Source: JAZKHT01 sp040385245
GTDB taxonomy: Bacteria; Pseudomonadota; Alphaproteobacteria; Rhodobacterales; Rhodobacteraceae
Assembly (NCBI GenBank): GCA_040385245.1
Contig: JAZKHT010000004.1
Coordinates: 244,979-308,978, forward strand
DNA: 64,000 nt
Reading direction: 5' to 3'
A program made the position numbers and the translations under genes. This document shows, in pieces, positions 17,597-26,332 of this stretch. How positions within the stretch are numbered: the stretch's first letter is position 1; each line of letters starts with the position of its first letter. The notes beneath the pieces are model-generated. The model did no database searches. It was not told the origin of the DNA and saw only the letters and a program-made list of their open reading frames with translations.

Positions 17597-18220
17597 TCAG
17601 GGACGGCTCGCGCGCAGGAACAGCCGGACGGAATGGTTGATCCGTTTCTGCAACTCTGCCTCGTCCGGGACGCAGCCGCCGCACAGCCGCCGCTCCAACG
17701 CCTGATAGCCAAGCCAAAGCGACAACAGGTCTTGGGCGGCCTGTGCCGGATCGTCAACGGCGATGTCGCCTGCTGCGGCTGCCCCGGCCAGAATGTCGGT
17801 CAACAGGCCATGCACACGGCCCGGCCCTGCGTCGAAAAATCGCTTTCCCATCGTGGGGTTGCGCTGCGCTTCCATCGCGACTGACCGATCCAGCGCAAGG
17901 TGGCAGGGTTGCGTCAGCATCGTCACCAAGGCACGGCCAAAGCAGGTCAGGCGATCTTCGAGTGACCCACCATCGCCGGTGGCGTTGCCAAGTTCGCGCG
18001 ACAACCGATCGGTTTCCCGCTGAACGATACAATCGAAGATCGACGCCTTGTCGCCAAAGTTGTTGTAAACGGTGACCTTTGACACGCCGGACCGGGCGGC
18101 AATCGCCTCGATCGGGACGCCGTCAAGACCCCGTTCCGCGAACAGGGTCAATGCCGCATCCAGGATCGCCTCGCGTTTTTCAAGGTCCTTGGGTCGGCCT
18201 GGTGCCCGAAGTGCCGTCAT
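17597..18220 (-). CDS. TetR/AcrR-family transcriptional regulator
   Basis: 207 residues from the ATG at 18220 (MTALRAPGRPKDLEKREA), with GGGGAAG just upstream; the frame is open upstream but the added residues are not family-like. The N-terminal helix-turn-helix reads EAILDAALTLFAERG then SGVSKVTVYNNFGDKASIF, the TetR signature. The C-terminal ligand domain fits the AcrR_C/TetR_C_7-like type. The ligand and targets are unknown. The gene does not face a divergent target; its nearest neighbours are the convergent ATPase and the repeat protein upstream. Confidence 0.92.
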   Translation of the reverse strand: MTALRAPGRPKDLEKREAILDAALTLFAERGLDGVPIEAIAARSGVSKVTVYNNFGDKASIFDCIVQRETDRLSRELGNATGDGGSLEDRLTCFGRALVTMLTQPCHLALDRSVAMEAQRNPTMGKRFFDAGPGRVHGLLTDILAGAAAAGDIAVDDPAQAAQDLLSLWLGYQALERRLCGGCVPDEAELQKRINHSVRLFLRASRP

Positions 18221-18317
18221 GTCTTCCCCACCGGATGCGCTGGCATCCGGGCACAAGGGTAGGGCGGTATCGTTTGGGACACAAGACATGGGTCGGGTCC
18301 GTATCAAGGAATGGCAA

Positions 18318-18354
18318 GCCCCGGCCAGTCCAAGGGGGCTGACCGGGGCCTTTT
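18318..18354 (-). terminator. Hairpin downstream of the repeat protein (probable terminator)
   Basis: Imperfect arms gccccggccag / ctgaccggggc form a strong stem. It lies 15 bases beyond the stop of the minus-strand gene at 18370. The run of T that follows is clearer on the plus strand than on the minus strand, so its main direction is uncertain. Confidence 0.55.
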
Positions 18355-18369
18355 GTGCGCCTTGCCGGA

Positions 18370-18873
18370 TCAGTCGTCGGACTGCGGTTGCAGCGCGATC
18401 AGTTCCGCCAGCGTGTAATCCGCCGGATTGACGCCGATGACTGCGGCCAGCGTCGCTTCGCCCGGAGTGACGGCTTCGGCGGGATTGGCCGTCGTGCGGT
18501 GTGCCCCCGACAGGACAAAGCTCAGCCGGTCGGTATCACCATCGCGCTTGGCTTCGATGATCTGCAACAGTTCTGGCACCGAGTATGCACCCGGCTCGAC
18601 CCCGGCAGTCAGCGCAAGCTGCGCCGCACCGGCATTGGCGTTGCCGCTGGCCGAGGCGCGGTTTGCCCCCGACAGGAAATAGCTGGCATCTTCATTGTTG
18701 CGTTTGGCTTCCAGAATGTTCAGGAGTTCGGACCGCGAATAGGCACCCGGTTCGACACCGGCAGATAGCGCCAGTTGCACGTCGCCGGGATTGATGCCCG
18801 GAACGGCAGATGCGGCGAAAGCGGCTCCCGACAGGGTGGCGGCGATCAAGGCAGAGGTGAGCAGCGTTTTCAT
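18370..18873 (-). CDS. Exported protein with three tandem internal repeats
   Basis: 167 residues with a clear signal peptide (MKTLLTSALIAATLSGAAFA). The mature part is three copies of a unit of about 30 residues plus linker. The units begin DVQLALSAGVEPGAYSRSEL, AAQLALTAGVEPGAYSVPEL and EATLAAVIGVNPADYTLAEL. The first two end in an ILEAKR / IIEAKR helix followed by a FLSGANR / VLSGAHR segment. The third copy is shortened and ends the protein. No enzymatic motif is visible. Proteins of this sort occur as hypothetical genes in Rhodobacteraceae; function is unknown and a periplasmic location is inferred. Confidence 0.75.
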   Translation of the reverse strand: MKTLLTSALIAATLSGAAFAASAVPGINPGDVQLALSAGVEPGAYSRSELLNILEAKRNNEDASYFLSGANRASASGNANAGAAQLALTAGVEPGAYSVPELLQIIEAKRDGDTDRLSFVLSGAHRTTANPAEAVTPGEATLAAVIGVNPADYTLAELIALQPQSDD

Positions 18874-19306
18874 GTGAAGTTCCCTTTCCGTGGGATGATG
18901 TGGTCAGCATCGGGCCGTCCGCGCCGGGCTGTGCCGGTCGGGTATCGGGCATGGATGCCGTTTCGGTAGGTCGGTTGTCAGTCGAAGGGGCGGGTTATCG
19001 GGGCGGTCACTTGCAGGACCGCCAACCCAGACCCCGTCAGGGGAGCAAGTTGTGCGAAGGGATCATTTTCTGCAGGTCATGGGCTTCTCCGCCGTCTCGT
19101 TTCGTCCTGAGCACAGATATATACTGTACGATGTCGTATGCAATATAGAAAATGAACGAAATCGTATATTAAATACCCGTGATCAGGTGTGCGGCGCCCT
19201 TGAAAGACGCAGCCTGATGCACTAACGCGCGATATTTCTTTGCGAAAACAACAAGGTGCAGTGTTAGACACGCAGGTGACAGTGTGCGGCCACCAGCAGG
19301 GCGCTG
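18874..19306. other. Intergenic region with an AT-rich patch
   Basis: No gene was recognised. Between about 19115 and 19185 the sequence becomes markedly AT-rich (tatatactg, caatatag, tatattaaat) against a GC-rich background. The hexamer tcgtat occurs twice on the same strand (19134 and 19162). It may hold the distal promoter of the minus-strand repeat protein, or be a remnant of acquired DNA. Confidence 0.4.
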
Positions 19307-20371
19307 CTAGATCAGGGCAATCAGATGATTGTCCCAGGCTGCCGCAGCAGTCCTTAACAGCTCAAAACGGTCGGTGCCGCAATCCCACAGCGCGCCCAAA
19401 CCGTCGGTCAGGACAAAATCTTTCGGACCGGGGGCGATGCCGCACAGATCGGCGCGGCGATGCGTGGCGACGGGCGTTCCATCGGCGGCAAAGATCATCA
19501 CCGCCCCGCCCTTGGGCGAGGTGATGGCGACATGCGCCCCGTTCCCGCTGAAGGCAATCGATCCCGCATAGCCCTGCATCACCAGCGCCTGCGCGTCATC
19601 GGGCGGGCACAGGCGCGGCGGCGTGCCGGGTGTCCACAGGCCCAGCTGCGGCACGGGTTCGGCAGGGTCGCCTTCCCATTGCATTGCAAAGGCCACGGTG
19701 CCGCCCGGTGAAAGCGCCAGATGCCGGATGGAATTCTGCGCAAGCGCGTCGCCCAGGTCGACCTGCTCCAGCAGCACGCCCTGCGGCGACAGCAGCGTCA
19801 GGTTCGGGTGCATGGTCGCAAGGGTCAGCTTGCTTCGGTCGGTCGGGTCGGTCTGGATGCCACCATTGGCGATGACCAGCCTGCCGTCTGACAGGCGTTT
19901 CATGTCATGCGGGCCAATGCCGCCGGACGACCATTCCCCGATGCGGGTGTAATCGCGGCCATCCCACAGGCCGATTCGGCCCTCGGACGTGTCGGCCACC
20001 ACTTCGGATGTCATCAGCAGATCACCCGCATGGGTGAACGCGCCATGACCGTTGAACTGCCGACCGTCGGGTGGGGTCAGGTGGGCGATCACCTGCCCCC
20101 CGACGCAGTCGATGACCAGCGCAAAGATGCCGGGCCTGCGGGCAAAGGCAACCGCCTCGGGCCTTACCGGGTGGGCGCACGCGGCATGACCACGCGCGGG
20201 CAGGGCGATGCGGAACAGGCTTGTCCCGCTGACCGACAGGCCATGCAGGACAAACCCTCCGTCTTGCTTGGCCGCCGCCAGATAGGCGGGGCTGCCCACA
20301 TCTGCCCAACCAAGGGCTGGCAGCCCGGCCGTCGCGATCAAGGATGCAAGAAAGGCGCGGCGGCTGGTCAT
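19307..20371 (-). CDS. DUF1513 domain protein, Tat-exported, of the iron operon
   Basis: 354 residues from the ATG at 20371, one base after the stop of the imelysin-like gene. The N-terminus MTSRRAFLASLIATAGLPAL is a twin-arginine signal. The body has the beta-propeller-like pattern of DUF1513 (COG3490): RPGIFALVIDCVGG, FNGHGAFTHAGDLLMTSE, YTRIGEWSSGGIGPHDMK. DUF1513 proteins accompany imelysins and di-heme oxidoreductases in iron-related operons, and a periplasmic role is likely. It is the last gene of the minus-strand operon that begins with the imelysin at 24895. Confidence 0.88.
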   Translation of the reverse strand: MTSRRAFLASLIATAGLPALGWADVGSPAYLAAAKQDGGFVLHGLSVSGTSLFRIALPARGHAACAHPVRPEAVAFARRPGIFALVIDCVGGQVIAHLTPPDGRQFNGHGAFTHAGDLLMTSEVVADTSEGRIGLWDGRDYTRIGEWSSGGIGPHDMKRLSDGRLVIANGGIQTDPTDRSKLTLATMHPNLTLLSPQGVLLEQVDLGDALAQNSIRHLALSPGGTVAFAMQWEGDPAEPVPQLGLWTPGTPPRLCPPDDAQALVMQGYAGSIAFSGNGAHVAITSPKGGAVMIFAADGTPVATHRRADLCGIAPGPKDFVLTDGLGALWDCGTDRFELLRTAAAAWDNHLIALI

Positions 20372-20372
20372 G

Positions 20373-21349
20373 TCAGTCACCATCTGCCGCGTTGAACCCG
20401 ATGCCAACCCCCAGCGCGGGGCCGATCTCGGAAAGGGCGGCATCGCGGGTGGCGTGGACGGCCTGTTGCAGAATCTCGACCTTCAGCCAGCCTTGCGGGT
20501 CTGCCACGCCTTGCAGGCCGGGGTCGTCCAAGCTGACGGTCAGCGTGATTGCCCGGTCAAAGGCGGCGGCTGTCTTCGGGCTGTCGGGCGACAGGGCAAG
20601 CGCCATGTCGCGCAAGGCGGCAAGCGACACCGTCACATTTTGCAGCGCACGGCCCGACAGCCGCGCCTCGGCCCGTTCGGGGCGAGGGCGGTCAAAGGTG
20701 CCAAGCGGGCGGCCCAACCGTGTGTCGGCGGTGAATTCCAGACCGGCAATCAGTTGAGTGAACATCTCTTGTCGCGCTTCGGCTGGTGTCAGGTAGCCCG
20801 TGTTGCCTGACGCGCCGGGGTGGATCAGTCGGAGGGCAAAACCGTCCGTCCAGCCGGTCTGGATAGCATCCGCCATATCGGCAAGGTCAATCGTCGTGGC
20901 GCGGATCAGCGCGCACGTATAATCGCCGGTCAGGGGGCTTTCGGGATACAGCAACCGCTCCAACCCTGTCAGTCCACGGGCGGCGACGGACACTTGGGCA
21001 AAGGCGGCCGGATCGTTTACCAAAGGATCTTCGGCGCGGATCATGGCGGTCTGCGCCTTGCCCCCAATCCCTTTGGATCGGGCCAAAAGGCGATGGCAAG
21101 CGCGCGACCGTCCTTTTCGGCAGGGCCAAGATGCAGGTGGCTGACGCCAAGCCACGCGTCCCACGCCGCGTTGAACGCGGGGCGCAGAGTGGGGGCGTCG
21201 CAGGTGGACTGTGCGACCCTGGCCAGATCGGCGGTGGCGCCCGCAAAGACGGCATAGCCCGGCAAGACGTGGCGCTGCACCACATCGACCACATCGGCGC
21301 AGGCGGGAGAGGCGGCAAGGCTCAGGGCAATCAGGCAGGTGCGCAGCAT
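20373..21349 (-). pseudogene. Second imelysin-family protein, disrupted by a one-base frameshift
   Basis: The N-terminal part starts at 21349 (MLRTCLIALSLAASPACA, a signal peptide), one base after the upstream stop, and reads to WPDPKG. The C-terminal part (GGKAQTAMIRAED onwards, with GLERLLYPES and GDYTCALIRA) continues in another frame from about 21065. One extra G in the five-G run of the coding strand (21061-21065) would restore a continuous imelysin-like protein of about 325 residues. Both halves are well conserved, so this could be a recent mutation, a phase-variable tract or a sequencing error in a homopolymer. Imelysin-like proteins act in periplasmic iron handling. Confidence 0.8.
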
Positions 21350-21350
21350 G

Positions 21351-22868
21351 TCAAAGGCTTTCCAGAAAGGCGACAAGTGCATCGCGGTCAGGGCGGGGCA
21401 GGGCGGTCACGGCGTCACGGGCGGTGGCGCCCTCTCCTCCGTGCCACAGGATCGCTTCCATCAGGCTGCGCGCGCGGCCATCGTGCAGGAACTGGCTGTG
21501 GCCGCTGACCTGTGCAGTCAGTCCGATGCCCCACAACGGGGGCGTGGGCCATTCGGTGCCGGTTGCGCGCGCTTCGGGCCGGTGGTCGGCCAGACCTTCG
21601 CCCATGTCATGCAGCAAAAGATCAGTATAGGGCCAGATCAGTTGAAAGCTTTGCTCTGGCTGGTCTGTCAGGCGGTGGGTGACGTGTTTGGGCGTGTGAC
21701 AATCGGCGCAGCCTGCGGCGTAAAAAACGGCCTTGCCCTGCAGGACCTGCGGATCATCCACCCCACGCCGTGCCGGAACGGCCAGATTGCGGGAATAGAA
21801 CGTCACCAGATCAAGGCTTTGACGATCAACCTCCAACCCGTCGCGGATGCCCGGTTCGGCCCCGCCCGGTGCGCCGCGACAAGTGCCTTGCGCTGCGGTG
21901 CAATCGCCCCATGGTTCGGGGAACAGCGCGTTCGAAAGGCCCATGTCGCCGGAAAACGCGCCTGCGGATTGCTCCTTGATCGTCGCTGCACCTGCCTTGA
22001 GGCCAAAGCGGCCCAACATGGGCATGCCGTATTCAGCCGACATCACGATATTCGCGCGGCCCGAGATGCCGTCGCCATCCGCATCCGTTTCATCCTGACG
22101 CGACAGGATATCGGCGCTTGGGATCGCTTCAAGCAGGCCAAGGCCGATCATCTGGGGTGCCACCCGGGGGGACAGCATCAAATCGGGGTGCAGGGCACCG
22201 TAGGCAGGTGCCCCGACGCTGTACCAGGGGGCGCGCAGGGACACGGCGGTGCCATCGGCCAAGGTTAGCGGAACGTCGGTATAGGCGATGGTCATCACCC
22301 CTTCGGCGGCGTGGCCGGGGGCGGCAAGGTCCTGCAACTGGCCGCCGTAGACCGGGTCGGGCAAGGTGGCAAGGTAGCCTTCGATGTCGGCAGGGGCGGT
22401 GCCGCCGGGGATCGACAGGCGCAGAAACATCGACACGGCGCTGTCGTCCGGTCCATCCGGCGCATGACCGCGCCCGTCTTTCAGGTGGCAATCCTGACAG
22501 GCCCGCGCATTTTGCAGCGGCCCCAATCCATCGGATGCAAGGGTGGATGCGGGCGCTGCCACCCATGTCTTGCGAAACAGGCCGTTGCCAAGCTTGAAAT
22601 CCATCTCACGCTCGAACGGCATATTGGCCGAGGGCAGCGAGAACGCATCCGCGGTGCCGCGCGCGCGCACTGTCGCGGCACCACCCGGCTTGTCCTCGAA
22701 AGATTCGGGTTTGGAAAAGTCGGTGGGCGGGGCAAGGATCGCCGCAATCCGTGCGGCCTCGACGGCCGTGCGCGGCACAAACGACAGATGTGGATCGGTC
22801 AGGACAGGTTCCGCCAAGGCGGCCCCCGAAATCAGCAGCGCCGGAAGGATCATCAAGTGACAGTTCAT
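21351..22868 (-). CDS. Di-heme oxidoreductase family protein (DUF1111, cytochrome c peroxidase-like)
   Basis: 505 residues from the ATG at 22868 (MNCHLMILPALLISGAALA, signal peptide), preceded by GGTGGGG. An in-frame GTG four codons upstream is less likely. Two c-type heme sites are seen: CQDCH near residue 125 and CADCH near 390. ETDADGDGISGRANIV and HDGRARSLMEAILWHGGE are hallmarks of COG3488 (putative thiol/di-heme oxidoreductases). It is exported and heme-loaded in the periplasm, probably for electron transfer to or from iron. It stands between bfr and the second imelysin in the operon. Confidence 0.93.
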   Translation of the reverse strand: MNCHLMILPALLISGAALAEPVLTDPHLSFVPRTAVEAARIAAILAPPTDFSKPESFEDKPGGAATVRARGTADAFSLPSANMPFEREMDFKLGNGLFRKTWVAAPASTLASDGLGPLQNARACQDCHLKDGRGHAPDGPDDSAVSMFLRLSIPGGTAPADIEGYLATLPDPVYGGQLQDLAAPGHAAEGVMTIAYTDVPLTLADGTAVSLRAPWYSVGAPAYGALHPDLMLSPRVAPQMIGLGLLEAIPSADILSRQDETDADGDGISGRANIVMSAEYGMPMLGRFGLKAGAATIKEQSAGAFSGDMGLSNALFPEPWGDCTAAQGTCRGAPGGAEPGIRDGLEVDRQSLDLVTFYSRNLAVPARRGVDDPQVLQGKAVFYAAGCADCHTPKHVTHRLTDQPEQSFQLIWPYTDLLLHDMGEGLADHRPEARATGTEWPTPPLWGIGLTAQVSGHSQFLHDGRARSLMEAILWHGGEGATARDAVTALPRPDRDALVAFLESL

Positions 22869-22895
22869 AGAAAACCCCACCGGCGCGGGCCAGTT

Positions 22896-23381
22896 CTATT
22901 CGGCCTGATCGGCGGATTTGGCGTTCAACTGGCCATAAAGTTCGGCCCCCAACCTGTCGAACAGGCCAAGTTGTGATTCCAGAAAGTCGATGTGACCTTC
23001 CTCATCCGTCAGAAGTTCATCAAACAGCGCACGGCTGACGTAATCGCCGACTGTATCACAGTGACGCCGCGCCTCGATATACAGGGTGCGGGCGTCGTGT
23101 TCGGCGGCAAGGTCCGCCTCAAGCGTTTCGCGCAACGTTTGGCCAATGCGCAACGAATCCAGCTTTTGCAGGTTCGGGTGCCCTTCCAGAAAGATGATGC
23201 GCGCAATCAGCTTGTCGGCATGGTGCATCTCTTCGATGCTTTCGGCGCGGCTTTTGGCGGCGATCAGCCCAAAGCCCCAATCCTCTTGCAGGCGGTAATG
23301 CAGCCAGTATTGGCTGACGGCCGTCAGTTCCGATCGCAAGCCTGCGTTCAGATACTCGATGACTTTCAGATCACCCTTCAT
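22896..23381 (-). CDS. bfr: Bacterioferritin
   Basis: 161 residues, normal length. The ferroxidase ligands are Glu18 (RSELTAV), Glu51 and His54 (IEEMHH), Glu94, and Glu127 with His130 (DEEGHIDF). Met52, the heme ligand that defines bacterioferritin over ferritin, is present. It assembles into a 24-mer that oxidises and stores iron in the cytoplasm. Its ATG overlaps the bfd stop (ATGA, 23378-23381). It is embedded in an operon whose other members are periplasmic iron proteins. Confidence 0.97.
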   Translation of the reverse strand: MKGDLKVIEYLNAGLRSELTAVSQYWLHYRLQEDWGFGLIAAKSRAESIEEMHHADKLIARIIFLEGHPNLQKLDSLRIGQTLRETLEADLAAEHDARTLYIEARRHCDTVGDYVSRALFDELLTDEEGHIDFLESQLGLFDRLGAELYGQLNAKSADQAE

Positions 23382-23623
23382 GCGCGTTCCCTTTCCCTGT
23401 GGCGCGACCCAAGGCCGCGCAGGTTTGCCGGTACTTCAAAGCTGTCACAGCGGCGCATCGTGTCCAGAAAGAATGACATGCACCCACCGCAATCGGCGCG
23501 TTTTCCCAACGCGTGATAGACTTTACCCGGTGTGATCAGGGTTGCCGGGTCGGATGCGCGCATCCAGCCCACCGCCGCGCGGATGTCGTGGTCTGAAATG
23601 CCCGTGCAGTGACAGACAATCAT
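23378..23623 (-). CDS. bfd: Bacterioferritin-associated ferredoxin ((2Fe-2S)-binding)
   Basis: 81 residues. Four Cys bind a 2Fe-2S cluster: the CHC pair at positions 4 and 6 (MIVCHCTGISDHDIRAAV) and the second pair in GKRADCGGCMSFF. Bfd docks on bacterioferritin near the heme and reduces the mineral core to release iron. The tail after residue 65 is longer and more basic than in the E. coli protein. It lies nine bases after the imelysin stop and overlaps bfr by four. Confidence 0.93.
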   Translation of the reverse strand: MIVCHCTGISDHDIRAAVGWMRASDPATLITPGKVYHALGKRADCGGCMSFFLDTMRRCDSFEVPANLRGLGSRHRERERA

Positions 23624-23632
23624 GGCGGTGGC

Positions 23633-24895
23633 CTATTGAAAGACGGCGTTGGGGTTATCAAGGCTGTCCGACCCTTCGATCGCCACGCCTGACAGACCCA
23701 GAACCGAGACCGCGCGTTCGATGGATGCGGTTTGCGTCACCAGCGCATCGACCGAGGCGGTGATCAACGCCTCTCCGGTCGCATTTCCGGCGGCCAGCAT
23801 CTGATCATACGCAAGACCCCCTTCCGCCGCGGCTTTGACCGCGCCAAGGGCCGCAACGGATGCGTCAAGCTCTGCCCGCAGTTGTGCGTCGGTCGCAGGG
23901 TCCACGGCCGCCACAAGGTCAGACAGCGACGGGCCGCTGACGACAGTGCCATCCGGGCGGGTGTAGCTGCCAAGATAGACGTTGCGGATGCCCACGCCGT
24001 CGTAAAAATGGCTGTTGTGGGTGTTGTCGGAAAAACAGTCATGCTCTTCTTCCGGGTCGTTCAGCATCAGGCCCAGCTTGATCCGTTCCCCGGCGAGTTC
24101 GCCATAGGACAGGCTGCCCATGCCGGTCAGCATCGCCAAAAGGGCGGCCTGCGGGGCGGCGGTGATGGCCAGACGACCCGCGCCGCCTGCAGCCCACGCT
24201 GTGGCCATGTCGTTCAGGTCGGTCACCAAAAGGTCTGTCGCGGCCTTTAGATAGGCGGCGCGGCGGTCACAATTGCCGCCGGTGCAGCCGTCGCCCGCGA
24301 TGAAATCGGTGTAGGGCCGCGCCCCGGCACCCGGCCCGGTGCCGTTCAGATCTTGCCCCCACAGCAGAAATTCGATGGCGTGATAGCCGGTGGCCACGTT
24401 CGCCTCGATCCCGTCCGCCTCGTGCAGGGTGCCGGACAGGAAGGCGGGGGTGATCTCGGTCGCGTCCACGGGGGTGCCTGACAGGGTAAAGGTCGGCGTG
24501 GCGATGATGTTCAGCGTGGAAAAATCATTCTCTTCGGATTGGCCATAGCTGGGGTCGACGTAATCGATCAGCCCTTCATCCAGCGGCCAGGAATTCACCC
24601 GGCCTTCCCAATCGTCCACGATGGCGTTGCCAAAGCGGAACACTTCGGTCTGCTGATAGGGCACGCGGGCGGCGATCCAGGCCGCGCGGGCGGCGGACAG
24701 CGTCGCGTCGGACGGGGCCGCGATCAACGCATTCACCGCCGTTTGCAGGGTTTGCGCCGTTGTCAGGCTGTCGCCATATCCGGCGGCGGCGATGTCTGCA
24801 TAGGTCGTGGCGACATCGGCAGGTTCTGCCGCCTGTACCGGTCCCCAGGCGAGGGCGGTTGTGGCAAGCAAGAAAAGGGGGGACAGGCGCGTCAT
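23633..24895 (-). CDS. Imelysin-family iron-regulated periplasmic protein (ICMP-type)
   Basis: 420 residues from the ATG at 24895 (MTRLSPLFLLATTALAWG, signal peptide) with GGAG eight bases upstream. The family motif GYHAIEFLLWGQDL, containing the GxHxxE signature, is present. So are WPLDEGLIDYV near residue 115 and EEEHDCFSDNTHNSHFYDG near 270. This matches the long ICMP/IrpA-type imelysins, which are induced by iron limitation in many bacteria. First gene of the operon imelysin-bfd-bfr-DUF1111-imelysin2-DUF1513. A long palindrome lies about 60 bases upstream and may be the operator. Confidence 0.94.
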   Translation of the reverse strand: MTRLSPLFLLATTALAWGPVQAAEPADVATTYADIAAAGYGDSLTTAQTLQTAVNALIAAPSDATLSAARAAWIAARVPYQQTEVFRFGNAIVDDWEGRVNSWPLDEGLIDYVDPSYGQSEENDFSTLNIIATPTFTLSGTPVDATEITPAFLSGTLHEADGIEANVATGYHAIEFLLWGQDLNGTGPGAGARPYTDFIAGDGCTGGNCDRRAAYLKAATDLLVTDLNDMATAWAAGGAGRLAITAAPQAALLAMLTGMGSLSYGELAGERIKLGLMLNDPEEEHDCFSDNTHNSHFYDGVGIRNVYLGSYTRPDGTVVSGPSLSDLVAAVDPATDAQLRAELDASVAALGAVKAAAEGGLAYDQMLAAGNATGEALITASVDALVTQTASIERAVSVLGLSGVAIEGSDSLDNPNAVFQ

Positions 24896-24955
24896 GGCAA
24901 AGCTCCGCAAGGATGGGTTCCGGTGGCCGTGCGGCGCTGGAATGGGAAATGTCTG

Positions 24956-24993
24956 ACTGAATTAGTCGCCTTTGTAAAGGCGACTAATTCAGT
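24956..24993. promoter_or_regulatory. 38-bp palindrome upstream of the iron operon (candidate operator)
   Basis: The arm actgaattagtcgccttt (24956-24973) is repeated exactly as its reverse complement at 24976-24993, with only gt between. It lies 61 bases before the imelysin start and 40 bases after the pepT stop. No U tract follows on either strand, so it is a poor terminator, and its size and position suit a regulator-binding site. An RNA hairpin ending pepT is the alternative. Confidence 0.55.
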
Positions 24994-25033
24994 TGCCTAT
25001 TTCCTGCTGTCTGTCGAAGGGGGCCCGCCGGAA

Positions 25034-26278
25034 TTACCGATCCTGCGCCGCCAGTTGCACAAGCCGCAGACAGACGCGGGTGGCGGCGGCCATGTCCTGC
25101 ACGCTGATCCATTCAAGCGGCCCGTGGATTTCCTGCATTCCGGTAAAGATGTTCGGTGTCGGCACGCCCATTTCCGTCAACCGTGATCCATCCGTGCCGC
25201 CCCGGATCGGGACTGACACCGGCTCCAACCCTTCGGCCCGGCAGGCATCGCGCGCCAGATCGACGGGGCGCATGTCGTTTTCCAGCCAATAGCGCATGTT
25301 GCGATATTGCGCGCGGATATCGACGGCAATTCCGGCGCGCGGTTCGGTTGCCTGCACGGCGGCGCAGACCTGCCGCAGCAGATCGCCCTTGGCGGCCAGC
25401 CCGTCGCGTTCAAAATCGCGCAGGATGAATTTCATCTCGGCAAAGGCGGCCGTGCCGGTCACCTCGTACAGGTGGAGGAAACCTTGCCGCCCGTCCGTCA
25501 CCTCGGGTGTCAGTGTCGCCTGCGGCAGGGTGGCGGTGATCTTGGCCGCCAGATGCAGCGCATTCACCAGCTTGTCCTTTGCGTAACCCGGATGGGCAGA
25601 CACGCCGGTGATCTTGACCGTGGCCCCGTCGGCAGAAAAGCTTTCAAACTCGATCTCGCCCTGCCGGGCACCGTCAAAGGTATAGGCGAAATCGGCCCCC
25701 AGATCCTGTGGCAGACGTTTGTCGACGCCGCGACCGATTTCCTCGTCCGGGGTAAAGGCGATGCGGATTTTGCCATGCGGGATGGATGGGTTTGCCAGCA
25801 GGTGCTGGGCGGCGGTCATCAGGATCGCGATACCCGCCTTGTCATCGGCCCCCAGCAGCGTGGTCCCACTGGCGGTTATGATGTCATGCCCCACCTTCTG
25901 CGCCAGATAGGGCGACACATCGGGCGACAGCGTCAGCCCCGGCGCATCGGCAAAGGTAATCGCCCCGCCGTTATAGCCGCGATGCACGACCGGCTTGACG
26001 CCTGTGGCCGGAAAAGCGGGTGCCGTGTCCACATGGGCCAGAAATCCGATCACGGGTGCTGCGTCCACCGTGGCCGGGATCGTGGCCAGCACCACGCCAT
26101 AATCGGTGATCCGCACCTCCGCAGCACCGATCGTGGTCAGCTCGTCCGCCAGCATCCGCGACAGGTTCAACTGGATCGCGGTGCTGGGCGAGGTGGTGCC
26201 GCGTTCGTCGCTTTGGGTGTCGACGGCGGCATAGCGCACCAGACGCTGTTCAAGTGCAGGATCAAAGTCGGATCGCAT
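25034..26278 (-). CDS. pepT: Peptidase T (tripeptide aminopeptidase)
   Basis: 414 residues, the usual PepT length. GFLAHVDTAPAFPATGVKP holds the first zinc His and the catalytic Asp. TLLGADDKAGIAILM has the bridging Asp, and FTPDEEIGRGVDKRL the catalytic Glu-Glu. SAHPGYAKDKLVNAL and GGTDGSRLTEMGVPTPNIF complete the M20B signature. It removes the N-terminal residue of tripeptides in the cytoplasm. Standalone gene, upstream of the palindrome. Confidence 0.97.
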   Translation of the reverse strand: MRSDFDPALEQRLVRYAAVDTQSDERGTTSPSTAIQLNLSRMLADELTTIGAAEVRITDYGVVLATIPATVDAAPVIGFLAHVDTAPAFPATGVKPVVHRGYNGGAITFADAPGLTLSPDVSPYLAQKVGHDIITASGTTLLGADDKAGIAILMTAAQHLLANPSIPHGKIRIAFTPDEEIGRGVDKRLPQDLGADFAYTFDGARQGEIEFESFSADGATVKITGVSAHPGYAKDKLVNALHLAAKITATLPQATLTPEVTDGRQGFLHLYEVTGTAAFAEMKFILRDFERDGLAAKGDLLRQVCAAVQATEPRAGIAVDIRAQYRNMRYWLENDMRPVDLARDACRAEGLEPVSVPIRGGTDGSRLTEMGVPTPNIFTGMQEIHGPLEWISVQDMAAATRVCLRLVQLAAQDR

Positions 26279-26332
26279 GGCATCCCCAGGGGTTGTTCTT
26301 TGCCCGGATCAGCAACGCGATGGGGCGCGAAG

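Noticed and set aside
21061..21070. Programmed ribosomal frameshifting in the second imelysin
   Set aside because: There is no slippery heptamer of the X-XXY-YYZ type and no strong downstream pseudoknot visible; imelysins are not known to use recoding. A plain indel is simpler.
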